DNA from: JAICLK01 sp036489905
GTDB lineage: Bacteria > Patescibacteriota > Saccharimonadia > Saccharimonadales > UBA4665
Direction of reading: 5' to 3'
DNA length: 14,243 nt
Assembly: GCA_036489905.1 (NCBI GenBank)
Contig: DASXEX010000044.1
Span: 1 to 14,243, forward strand
The notes below the pieces were generated by a model. The model saw only the letters and a list, made by a program, of their open reading frames with translations. It made no database searches and was not told the origin of the DNA. Made by a program: the position numbers and the translations under genes. This document shows positions 6,625 through 13,456 of the stretch, one piece after another. The number at the start of each line of letters is the position of its first letter. Position 1 is the stretch's first letter.

Positions 6625-7312
6625 TCCTAAGATGGGCGGCTAGCATAGTTTGAACTGGTGGCAGGCAGTCGGCGGTGAGTTTGGCGCTGCCCTGAACTTG
6701 GTTCAAGATTTTCGGCTGGTTGCCGCTAAAGCCGAGGCGCAGAAACTTGATGTGATCGGCTTGGAAGTTGCCATTGGCGTCGGGCGCAAACGCCATTTTG
6801 TCAAAGTCAAAATTGTAGGCTTCGTCAGGTTTAAGCTTTTGGCCGGCCGTGTCGGTTTGCAGATTTGGCCGGTGCCCACCAAGGCGCAAAAGTTGCATCG
6901 AAAACCAAAGTTTAATTAGATCTAAGTCAATGCCGGAATTGTCGAGCGCGACGAAGGTTTGCTCAAGAAGTTCGAAATATTCCGGTTCGGGCTCGTCTTC
7001 GGTAACTTTGTTGAGCATTTTGATGAGTTCGTAGCCGAGCATGGTGCGGTCGATATTTTTGACGATTTCACCGTAATATTTCTGCAAACGCGACGAAACG
7101 AGCGTACCGATGTCGCCGCGGCCGCGAATGAACGTGATGTCGCTGACACTGAAAAGTTCGATGCCGCCGGCGAGTTTGGATTTGACGCGCCGGACGCCCT
7201 TGGCCATCAAGCGCAACTTGCCATAATCCGGCGTGAGCAACGTGAGAATGCGGTCGGCCTCGCCAAAATCAGTGCGACTGAGAACGATACCCTTGGTGAC
7301 AAATTGTTTCAT
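6620..7312 (-). CDS. recO: DNA repair protein RecO
   Basis: 230-aa RecO, which anneals ssDNA and helps RecR load RecA during gap and break repair. The N-terminal OB-fold is recognisable from KGIVLSRTDFGEADRILTLLT and LMAKGVRRVKSKLAGGIELF (about residues 7-55). The helical C-terminal part is present, but the cysteine zinc-finger found in many bacterial RecO proteins is missing; only one Cys remains. The ATG overlaps the TGA of the preceding receiver gene (ATGA, 7309-7312), so it is translationally coupled to the two-component-like pair upstream. Why a repair mediator should be coupled to a signalling pair is an open question. Confidence 0.9.
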   Translation of the reverse strand: MKQFVTKGIVLSRTDFGEADRILTLLTPDYGKLRLMAKGVRRVKSKLAGGIELFSVSDITFIRGRGDIGTLVSSRLQKYYGEIVKNIDRTMLGYELIKMLNKVTEDEPEPEYFELLEQTFVALDNSGIDLDLIKLWFSMQLLRLGGHRPNLQTDTAGQKLKPDEAYNFDFDKMAFAPDANGNFQADHIKFLRLGFSGNQPKILNQVQGSAKLTADCLPPVQTMLAAHLRI

Positions 7313-7692
7313 ACCGGCGCAGCGACGGCTTCGACGGCACGAAGCAGCGTTTTCAAATTGGTAGCAGGCTTGTACAAATAGGCGCGCACGCCGAGCCTGT
7401 TTTTCAGAGCGTCAATGCTTTGATTGAATTCCTGCGGCGGCACGTGGCTAAGGATAATCACCGGAATCTTTTGCCAGTCGGCGTACGAACGGAGCTCGTA
7501 CAAAAACTCAATGCCGCTGTGTGCCACGAGCTGCAGTTCCAGCACCACAACGTCCGGTGCCAGCTCGTCGGCGGCATGAATAGCCGCTTGCGCCGTCCGT
7601 GCCACGCGCACTTGATTACCGGCACCGACAAGCGCCTGCACATACGTTTCGGACAACATTCGATCCGGTTCAATGAGTAAAATTTTCGCCAT
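7309..7692 (-). CDS. Stand-alone receiver domain with Glu in place of the phosphoacceptor Asp
   Basis: 127-aa CheY-like single receiver domain without an output domain. The fold reads clearly: KILLIEPD with the acidic E8/D10 pair, PDVVVLELQL at strand 3, VIILSH with Ser82 at strand 4, and AYLYKP with Lys108 at strand 5. The phosphorylated aspartate at the end of strand 3 is replaced by Glu52. This means either no phosphorylation or a permanently 'on' mimic, as Asp-to-Glu often acts in receivers. It follows the kinase-like gene after 3 bp and overlaps recO by 4 bp. It probably acts through protein-protein contacts; the partner is unknown. Confidence 0.85.
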   Translation of the reverse strand: MAKILLIEPDRMLSETYVQALVGAGNQVRVARTAQAAIHAADELAPDVVVLELQLVAHSGIEFLYELRSYADWQKIPVIILSHVPPQEFNQSIDALKNRLGVRAYLYKPATNLKTLLRAVEAVAAPV

Positions 7693-7695
7693 GAT

Positions 7696-8424
7696 CTATA
7701 CAAGCTGTAATTGTTGGCTGGACAACAGCGTGACCGCGAATCCGGGTAATTTTTGGTACCGGCCGACCCGAAGCCTCGAAGACATCGCACCCAAAATTGC
7801 GTCGGCCACGAACACGCCCGCACCGCTGCTCGGCAGTACGCCCACGAACGGCTGGCGTGTGTGGCCGTGCATGTTTTGCGCCTGACGAAACGTTTGCGGG
7901 GTAAGGTTCTCGGCGTCGCAGTACATGCCGGCCACGATGCCGTATTTGGTGCGATGCGCCGCCAGTTGCAGCCGCAGCTGTTCGGTACCCATTCCCGGCA
8001 GCGCTTCAATGAGCGAGTAACCTAAGCTCACCAGCGCAGTCGTTAACGCCCGTGCATTCGCCATCACCGGCTCGTACCTGCCGCCAATGCTGAGCTCGAG
8101 TGCCACGTCGTATTCACGGGCCACATTCACCAGGCGGCCGCAAGCTTCGTGCAATACCGCGCCCACAGACACCGGCTGGACTGCAAACAGCGCGTCCGGC
8201 TCGTGGGTCAGGTGCAAGCTGAGCAAGTAACTGTCGAGCAACTGCAGCGTCATGTCAGCATTCATTTGCACGCCGCGCAAGCTTTCCGGTGGGTGTTCAC
8301 TACTTGACGCAAGCAACTCAGTCTGACGCGCGATGCGCATAAGCGGCGCCTTCAACTCCTCGGCCAAGGCCATGAACAATCTGTCCAATGCTCTTGACGC
8401 CGCTATGTCTGAAGTCGCTTGCAC
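7696..8424 (-). CDS. Degenerate histidine-kinase-like protein (pseudokinase)
   Basis: 242-aa soluble protein with the layout of a histidine kinase core: a DHp-like helix at 12-35 and a C-terminal ATPase-like region. Canonical residues are missing. At the H-box, AEELKAPL aligns with SHELRTPL, placing Glu22 at the phospho-His position. The N-box asparagines are absent in the helix after ANARALTTAL, and the G1 segment reads as CDAENLTPQTF rather than DxGxG. A G2-like SSGAGVFVADAIL (about 199-211) and the final AVTLL strand remain. It probably cannot autophosphorylate. Two adjacent GTG codons could start it; the second (8424) lies 6 bases after a strong GAGGG and is preferred. No sensor domain or membrane segment. 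Confidence 0.7.
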   Translation of the reverse strand: MQATSDIAASRALDRLFMALAEELKAPLMRIARQTELLASSSEHPPESLRGVQMNADMTLQLLDSYLLSLHLTHEPDALFAVQPVSVGAVLHEACGRLVNVAREYDVALELSIGGRYEPVMANARALTTALVSLGYSLIEALPGMGTEQLRLQLAAHRTKYGIVAGMYCDAENLTPQTFRQAQNMHGHTRQPFVGVLPSSGAGVFVADAILGAMSSRLRVGRYQKLPGFAVTLLSSQQLQLV

Positions 8425-8430
8425 CACTTA

Positions 8431-8435
8431 CCCTC
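8431..8435 (-). promoter_or_regulatory. Shine-Dalgarno GAGGG for the kinase-like gene
   Basis: GAGGG ends 6 bases before the GTG at 8424 and 3 bases before the GTG at 8427. The spacing favours 8424 as the true start. It is notable because most nearby genes lack any Shine-Dalgarno sequence. Confidence 0.65.
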
Positions 8436-8450
8436 AGTTCCCTTTTCTCC

Positions 8451-8456
8451 AGTATA
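8451..8456 (-). promoter_or_regulatory. Extended -10 promoter TGC-TATACT of the kinase-receiver-recO operon
   Basis: TATACT on the minus strand with TG at 8458-8459, an extended -10. Predicted start near 8444 leaves a leader of about 20 bases that contains the GAGGG ribosome site. The region at 17-bp spacing is a poor -35, as expected when an extended -10 is used. One arm of a 9-bp inverted repeat (8469-8477) covers roughly the -25 to -33 region. Confidence 0.55.
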
Positions 8457-8468
8457 GCACTCGCGCAA

Positions 8469-8521
8469 AACTGTCTCCAGAACCACGACTAGCAAAGGAC
8501 TTTTTGTAGAATGAGACAGTT
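8469..8521. repeat. 9-bp inverted repeat upstream of the kinase-like promoter
   Basis: Arms AACTGTCTC (8469-8477) and GAGACAGTT (8513-8521) are perfectly complementary with 35 bases between. The proximal arm overlies the -35 zone of the promoter at 8451-8456, so a dimeric regulator bound to both arms could control the operon. It could also form the stem of a long 3'-end hairpin after the membrane protein gene ending at 8548, but no T-run follows. Confidence 0.45.
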
Positions 8522-8547
8522 ATTTACCGCAAAGCGGCCGCGCAACT

Positions 8548-9282
8548 TTACGGACTAAAGGTGAAGCTAGGTAAGATTGTTTTCGTAAGATCTTGCAGGA
8601 ACTGCGGCGATTCAGTCCAAACCTCCAGCGTCGCGGTGCGTAACGGCAGAACGATAAGCGTACCGGTTTTCGACGATTGGATTTGCCCGGTTATCATCAC
8701 GCCAACTACGCTTGGCACCTTCGGCATACGAAATGGATTGATCGTTACCCCTCCCTGTGATTGGTAATTTTGCAAGGTGGTGGAATAATCCTGCTCTAGC
8801 ACTTGGATGCGCAACGCGAAGTTTGTGCTGCTGGTGCTAGTGTCATCGGCGCCTGTAGCTGGCACCACATCCGGATAAAAGTAACCGTCAACCGGCGTAT
8901 CGCTCGTGCTGTCCACATCAACGTACGCACTCCAGGTTTTGGGATACTTGAACTGCACGCTACCGAAAGGACTTGGACCAGCGTACGTTTTGAGTGGGTT
9001 CTTTTCCTCTTGGGCAAATTGTGCGTTCAACTTGACGGTCAGCTGTTGGTTCGACACCTGTGTGGCCGCCGCAACCTTCTGGTCGACATTATTTTTATAA
9101 TCTTGCCTGCCCTCATACGCCCAATAGCCAAAATAGGCGACGCCGATTAGCACAAGGCTAACGAGAATGAGCGGAACGAGCAACACATTCATCTGACCCC
9201 GCTCCGAAGATTTCACGCCTTCCGCAGAAGGGTTTTCGGCCGCAATGTGCCGTTCTGCGAAAGTCGTTTTCATATTGCTCAT
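8548..9282 (-). CDS. Single-pass membrane-anchored protein of unknown function (Saccharibacteria-type)
   Basis: 244 aa from the ATG at 9282. A short cytoplasmic head is followed by one transmembrane helix at about 31-53, then a charged GRQDYKNN segment, a coiled-coil-like stretch, and an extracellular domain of about 150 residues. The external part begins with NPLKTYAGPSPFGSVQFKYPKTWSAYV, includes a Ser/Thr/Asp-rich loop, and ends in beta-strand-like text. I recognise this head from Saccharibacteria proteins but know no function. It resembles a cell-surface domain of the PsbP/lipoprotein-like type only loosely. Starts at 9273 (TACCAT at -13 to -8) or a TTG at 9309 are possible. It is last in the operon after the methyltransferase gene. 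Confidence 0.75.
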   Translation of the reverse strand: MSNMKTTFAERHIAAENPSAEGVKSSERGQMNVLLVPLILVSLVLIGVAYFGYWAYEGRQDYKNNVDQKVAAATQVSNQQLTVKLNAQFAQEEKNPLKTYAGPSPFGSVQFKYPKTWSAYVDVDSTSDTPVDGYFYPDVVPATGADDTSTSSTNFALRIQVLEQDYSTTLQNYQSQGGVTINPFRMPKVPSVVGVMITGQIQSSKTGTLIVLPLRTATLEVWTESPQFLQDLTKTILPSFTFSP

Positions 9283-9314
9283 GGTAAACGAAGGGCGGCC
9301 TCTTAGCAAGTCCT

Positions 9315-9809
9315 TTAAGTGTATTCATAGAGATAAACGCCGTGCTTGTCCGTTTCGGCGGGCTTCTTGTCAGGAATGGTGAACGCGAAACTTACGAGCC
9401 GTATCGGTTGTTGGTGCCATTGAGCAATTCTGGTATCCAGCTTTTTCATGTGCTTTTGCAAAATAAACACGAAGATTCCTTCGGCCGGCGGCCATTTCTC
9501 GGTGTTCCAGAAATTTCCCCACACTACTTTTACTTGGCCGCGATAGCGCCACGTCCGCAAGTACGATATGAACACTAAAATCGGATTAAGCTCAAAACCA
9601 ACGACTTTCCAGCCGCGTTTCGCCGCAGCAAGCAAAATCTTGCCGTCGCCGCTGCCGAGCTCCAACAAAGTTTCGCCGAGCCGTAAATCAACCATATCCA
9701 TGGCAGTTTCCGCTTGCTTACTGAGCGTCGGCACATACGGTGGCCCAACCACCAGCACAAAAGCGAAACAGAGAACGATCAGCGATGCGGCCAGTTCAAA
9801 CCACTGCAT
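9315..9809 (-). CDS. Membrane-anchored class I SAM methyltransferase, FAM173/ATPSCKMT-like
   Basis: 164-aa protein with one N-terminal transmembrane helix (about 5-22) followed by PPYVPTL (23-29), then a class I SAM-binding fold: LELGSGDGKI (49-58) as motif I with Glu50/Asp55, and VVGFELNP (69-76) with Glu73 contacting the ribose. The GNFWNTE segment corresponds to the next strand. The order TM helix - PxVPT - LGSGDGR - ELNP is that of the FAM173 family, whose eukaryotic members methylate lysines including that of ATP synthase subunit c. Bacterial targets are unknown, so a membrane-protein lysine target is inference. It starts 5 bp after xseB and has no Shine-Dalgarno. Confidence 0.75.
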   Translation of the reverse strand: MQWFELAASLIVLCFAFVLVVGPPYVPTLSKQAETAMDMVDLRLGETLLELGSGDGKILLAAAKRGWKVVGFELNPILVFISYLRTWRYRGQVKVVWGNFWNTEKWPPAEGIFVFILQKHMKKLDTRIAQWHQQPIRLVSFAFTIPDKKPAETDKHGVYLYEYT

Positions 9810-9814
9810 TTACT

Positions 9815-10036
9815 TCAACTGTCCCCGTCGAATTTGGCTTTGGCTTTGAGCGCCAGGATGCGCGTTTCGGCCTTATTCAGAAGATTTTCCTGCTGCTGAA
9901 TAGTTTCAAGTGCTGCTTCGAACAGCTGTACTGCCTCGTCGATACCGACATCCGGATTCTGGAGCTTGGCTATGATCTCATCGAGCTGACGGCTTAAATC
10001 CTGATAACTTGGCGTAGTTTTAGAATTTTTGGGCAT
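9815..10036 (-). CDS. xseB: Exodeoxyribonuclease VII small subunit
   Basis: 73-aa XseB, the helical small subunit that binds XseA in exonuclease VII, which degrades ssDNA from either end. Recognised by SYQDLSRQLDEIIAKLQNPDVGIDEAVQLFE, the usual two-helix hairpin, and by its normal length. It begins 6 bp after the xseA stop, with a distant AGG upstream. Its position directly after xseA confirms the call. Confidence 0.93.
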   Translation of the reverse strand: MPKNSKTTPSYQDLSRQLDEIIAKLQNPDVGIDEAVQLFEAALETIQQQENLLNKAETRILALKAKAKFDGDS

Positions 10037-10042
10037 AATTTT

Positions 10043-11158
10043 TTACCTGATTTCTTTGACAGTGGCACGCAAACTTGCGTCGACCAACTGCACTTCTACT
10101 ATAGCACCGACCCGCGTGACTTTACCGCTCCTAAGCACTCGACCATGCGCGTCACGGACGATGGCGTACCCGCGACGAAGTGCCATCTCGGGGCTGAGTG
10201 CAGCTAAAAGCTGCTTGTGCCCGGCATGCTGACCTTTGACTGTTTGCAGCGCATGCTCGATAAGTTGTATCAATTGCTCACGTCTAACGGCGAGTGCTTG
10301 ATGCTCGCCGGCAAGCATGTCAGCTACAAACGCGCTCAGCCGGGTACGCTCACGATCGAGGCGCTCAAGCATATCGCGACGGTCGGGAACAAGCAGTTCG
10401 GCCGCGTTGCTCGGCGTGCTGGCTTGGCGGTCAGCCGTGAGTTCTGCCAAGCTCACATCGACTTCGTGGCCGATGGCGACCATAGTTGGAATACGGCTGG
10501 CGGCCACGGCACGCGTGACCTGCTCGGTGCTGAACACCTGCAAATCGTCAACGCTGCCGCCGCCACGAATCAGTACGAGTATTTCGGGCTGGCTGGCGGC
10601 CTGATTAAATTGCTCGATTGCACTAATTATTTGTTCAACTGCCGCTTCGCCCTGCACCTGTACGTCGATAAAGCGAACCTCGATACCGCGCCAGCGCTGA
10701 TTCAAAATCTTTATAAAATCCGCGTAGGCCGCCGATTCTTTGGACGTTATCAGGCCGATTGTTTGCGGCGGATACGGCAGCGGACGTTTGCGTGCTTCGT
10801 CGAACAAACCTTCGGCGCGAAGTTTCACCTCTAGCAAACTCGCTGCCTTCTTGATTGAACCTTTGCCAACCGGCCGCATCGATTGCACGTTCACGCTGAA
10901 GCCGAATTGCGGATGCAGTCGCGGGTTGCCGCGAACCTCCAGCAGCATGCCATCTTCGAGCGGCCCAGGCAGCGCATAGACCGTGCCAAAAAAACGCACG
11001 CTCGCAAGCTCATCCTTCAAGTCAAAATAAATCCACTTGTTTTTGCTAACCTTAAAGTTCGCGAGCTCGCCAACAATCGTGACATTCGGATAGGCATATT
11101 CAAACGTCTGATTCACCAACGCCACGAAGTCGCTGACGCCAAAAATCACATCATTCAT
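10043..11158 (-). CDS. xseA: Exodeoxyribonuclease VII large subunit
   Basis: 371-aa XseA, the catalytic subunit of exonuclease VII. The N-terminal OB-fold is seen in VTIVGELANFKVSKNKWIYFDLKD (about 26-49). The nuclease domain carries LPYPPQTIGLITSKESAAYADF, IRGGGSVDDLQVF and IGHEVDVSLAELTADRQASTPSNAAEL, all diagnostic. It is shorter than the 400-450 aa usual in other bacteria, mainly in the coiled-coil segment after the nuclease motifs, which is where XseB subunits dock. The start overlaps the stop of the YbhN-like gene (ATGA, 11155-11158), so translation is coupled to that membrane protein. Confidence 0.95.
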   Translation of the reverse strand: MNDVIFGVSDFVALVNQTFEYAYPNVTIVGELANFKVSKNKWIYFDLKDELASVRFFGTVYALPGPLEDGMLLEVRGNPRLHPQFGFSVNVQSMRPVGKGSIKKAASLLEVKLRAEGLFDEARKRPLPYPPQTIGLITSKESAAYADFIKILNQRWRGIEVRFIDVQVQGEAAVEQIISAIEQFNQAASQPEILVLIRGGGSVDDLQVFSTEQVTRAVAASRIPTMVAIGHEVDVSLAELTADRQASTPSNAAELLVPDRRDMLERLDRERTRLSAFVADMLAGEHQALAVRREQLIQLIEHALQTVKGQHAGHKQLLAALSPEMALRRGYAIVRDAHGRVLRSGKVTRVGAIVEVQLVDASLRATVKEIR

Positions 11159-12210
11159 GTCGCCTGCAACTCGCCATCACCGTTGTCATGCAGTGTCCGA
11201 TGATAGAAATAGTAACCGGCCGGCAGTTGAATCGCCGTGTTGACCACTCGATACATCACCACCACCGGAATGCTTAAGCCTGCCGGAATGCCGCCAGCCA
11301 CCAATACCGCCGTCATGAGCGCTTCGAATGTGCCGATGCCGCCTGGCAGCACCGAAACTAATCCGGCAAAATTCGCAACGGCGTACGCCAGAATTATTGC
11401 GCCCAAATTTACCCAATGCCCGAACGCCACATAAACCACATAGACCGCCAGCACCTCGCTGAAGTTAGCGAATAGCGCGTAGATAAACGGCGCTTTGAGC
11501 TCTTTGTATTTCGACTGGAATAGCGCGTAATTTTCGTGCAGCTCGTCAAACAACGGCCGCACGCGCTTGATGTTTATGGTTTCAGGATGACCCGGTCGCA
11601 CCAACAGGATCAAGCGATTTACTGCCCTCGTGCCAGACGTAAAAAGGGCGTTGATGCGCGCCCGATCGCCAACAATGAACCAAGCCGCTGCTGTGCAAAC
11701 CACGAGCAACGTTGTCAGTGCGCCGGCAATCAGAACCGTAAAATTACTCACCTTGCCAACCGCCGCCAGCAAAAGCAGACCAAACAGCAGCAAAACTTCA
11801 AAAGAAAAGAAAACCAGCACCAATTTCATCAACTGCACCAACGCCGCCCGGCCGGCACGAATGCCATTGCGGCGCAACCGCATGCCAAGATAAGAAATGC
11901 CGGACACGCCGCCGCTCGGAAAAATACTGTTGATAAAATTCAGCTCAAGCGACACGGCAAACCAAGAGCGGTACTTCAGTTTGTTTCCCGCCACGGCAAA
12001 CAGCCGCTGATACATGCGCGCCTGCGCATCATAATTCCAGATTTCAATCGGGATAATCAGCAGCAGCGCCCACAGATTTACCTTTTTGAAATTCGTGAGC
12101 GTATCGGCCAGCTGGTGACGCACCGCATATGCCAAAATCACCAAAGCCACGATCGTCACGATGTTGAGCAGCAATTTCCAGCGCCGTTTCAAAAAAGAGG
12201 TTTCGCTCAT
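11155..12210 (-). CDS. LPG-synthase-type/YbhN-family integral membrane protein
   Basis: 351-aa polytopic membrane protein with the UPF0104/LPG_synthase_TM domain, as in YbhN and the flippase part of MprF. About eight hydrophobic segments are visible from residue 14 to the C-terminus. Diagnostic motifs: FINSIFPSGGVSG (about 92-104) and SVLPGGIGTFEALMTAVLVAGG (about 284-306). There is no C-terminal aminoacyl-transferase domain, so it is a stand-alone membrane part; lipid flipping or transport of a lipid-linked intermediate is the family-based guess. It is the first gene of the unit leading into xseA-xseB. TATAAT at -16 to -11 predicts a 4-base leader. Confidence 0.88.
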   Translation of the reverse strand: MSETSFLKRRWKLLLNIVTIVALVILAYAVRHQLADTLTNFKKVNLWALLLIIPIEIWNYDAQARMYQRLFAVAGNKLKYRSWFAVSLELNFINSIFPSGGVSGISYLGMRLRRNGIRAGRAALVQLMKLVLVFFSFEVLLLFGLLLLAAVGKVSNFTVLIAGALTTLLVVCTAAAWFIVGDRARINALFTSGTRAVNRLILLVRPGHPETINIKRVRPLFDELHENYALFQSKYKELKAPFIYALFANFSEVLAVYVVYVAFGHWVNLGAIILAYAVANFAGLVSVLPGGIGTFEALMTAVLVAGGIPAGLSIPVVVMYRVVNTAIQLPAGYYFYHRTLHDNGDGELQAT

Positions 12211-12220
12211 ATATTGGCCT

Positions 12221-12226
12221 ATTATA
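12221..12226 (-). promoter_or_regulatory. -10 element TATAAT, near-leaderless, heads the YbhN-xseA-xseB unit
   Basis: Perfect TATAAT at -16 to -11 from the ATG at 12210 on the minus strand, predicted leader about four bases. It is divergent from, and 23 bp from, the -10 of the TRM11-like gene. No -35 consensus is visible. Confidence 0.6.
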
Positions 12227-12249
12227 CCGAAAATTTGGCGGCCGCGCGG

Positions 12250-12255
12250 TATACT
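12250..12255 (+). promoter_or_regulatory. -10 element TATACT, leaderless spacing, before the TRM11-like gene
   Basis: TATACT at -12 to -7 from the ATG at 12262. Transcription would start on the A of the ATG. The expected -35 zone overlaps the opposing promoter and shows no consensus. Confidence 0.6.
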
Positions 12256-12261
12256 TACAAA

Positions 12262-13455
12262 ATGACAACGAAAGAATCGCTCGTCATTTTAGGCCGGCAG
12301 CCTGCGCTGGGTTTGGCTGAGCTGGAGAGTTTGTACGGCGCAGACAAGTTGCAGCCAGCCGGCAACGAAGCGGCATTACTGAAAATTACGCCTGAATCGG
12401 TAGATTTTGCGCGGCTTGGCGGAGCCATCAAAGTCTGCAGCGTTTTGGATGTGCTCGAAACAACAAAGTGGCCAGCCATCCAGAATTTTTTGGAGCAAGC
12501 CGCGCCAAAGCTGGCTGCGCAATTGCCCGAAGGCAAAATGCAGCTGGGATTGAGCACTTACGAATTGGGCGTAAACCCGCAGCAGCTTTTGGCCGCGGGT
12601 TTGAACCTCAAAAAGGCCATTCGCAAAACCGGCCGTTCGGTGCGGCTCGTACCCAGCCAGGGGTCAGCGCTCAACAGCGCGCAAGTACTGCACAATCACC
12701 TGACCGGCCCAACCGGCTGCGAACTCGTGCTCGTCCGTGACGGCGATAAAACCATCTGCGCCCAAACCATTGCCGAACAAGACATCGAATCATATACCCT
12801 GCGCGACCGTGGCCGTCCAAAACGCGACGCCCGCGTCGGCATGCTCCCGCCCAAACTGGCACAAATTATTATCAATCTCGCCGTTGGGGCGCAGCAACCT
12901 TCGCAAAATTTTACTCTGCTTGACCCGTTTTGCGGCACCGGCGTGATTTTACAGGAAGCTTTGCTGACAGGCTTCAGCGCTTATGGCAGTGACATCGAGT
13001 CCCGCATGGTCGACTACAGCTCCACGAACACCAGTTGGCTTTACGCAAACCATCATGAATTACGGGGATTTTTGTCGCTCGACACCGGCGACGCGACCAT
13101 TCATCAATGGAAAAAGAAGTTCCAATTTGTGGCCAGTGAAACGTACCTTGGCCAGCCGTTCAGTAGCTTCCCGACTCCGGAAAAATTAGAGCAAGTTCGC
13201 GGCACCTGCAACGCCATTATCGAAAAATTTCTGGCGAATATCGGCAGACAAATCAAACCAGGGACGCGACTCTGCCTAGCCGTGCCGGCGTGGCAAGAAA
13301 AACCCGGACAATTTATCCACTTGCCCCTGCTTGACCATCTTAGGGAATTGGGGTACAATCGGGTTAAGTTTGGGCATGCTCGGGCGCAGGGATTAATTTA
13401 TTCCCGCGAAGGCCAAATCGTCGGCCGCGAGTTGCTCGTAATCACAAGGAAATAA
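12262..13455 (+). CDS. TRM11-type RNA guanine-N2 methyltransferase-like protein
   Basis: 397-aa protein of the UPF0020/Trm11-TrmG10 type that methylates tRNA or rRNA using SAM. The first about 160 residues look like an N-terminal ferredoxin-like plus THUMP RNA-binding region. RDRGRPKRDARVGMLPPKLAQI (about 182-203) is the family linker; LLDPFCGTGVILQEA (about 217-231) is motif I and AYGSDIES the next SAM-contacting strand. At the catalytic motif IV, where Trm11-type enzymes have D/N-P-P-Y, this protein reads SETYLGQPF (about 291-299), so target chemistry is uncertain. The frame is open far upstream, but that text is antisense to the YbhN-like gene. TATACT at -12 to -7 fixes the ATG at 12262. 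rpmA follows after 1 bp. Confidence 0.82.
   Translation: MTTKESLVILGRQPALGLAELESLYGADKLQPAGNEAALLKITPESVDFARLGGAIKVCSVLDVLETTKWPAIQNFLEQAAPKLAAQLPEGKMQLGLSTYELGVNPQQLLAAGLNLKKAIRKTGRSVRLVPSQGSALNSAQVLHNHLTGPTGCELVLVRDGDKTICAQTIAEQDIESYTLRDRGRPKRDARVGMLPPKLAQIIINLAVGAQQPSQNFTLLDPFCGTGVILQEALLTGFSAYGSDIESRMVDYSSTNTSWLYANHHELRGFLSLDTGDATIHQWKKKFQFVASETYLGQPFSSFPTPEKLEQVRGTCNAIIEKFLANIGRQIKPGTRLCLAVPAWQEKPGQFIHLPLLDHLRELGYNRVKFGHARAQGLIYSREGQIVGRELLVITRK
13446..13450 (+). promoter_or_regulatory. Shine-Dalgarno AAGGA for rpmA
   Basis: AAGGA lies within the last codons of the TRM11-like gene, 6 bases before the rpmA ATG at 13457. It supports downstream translation from a shared mRNA and contrasts with first genes in the window, which lack such sites. 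Confidence 0.7.
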
Positions 13456-13456
13456 T

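Noticed and set aside
11536..12261. Plus-strand open frame extending the TRM11-like gene upstream by about 240 codons
   Set aside because: The text is Gln/Arg/His-rich antisense of the YbhN-like membrane gene; the promoter and family start point to 12262.
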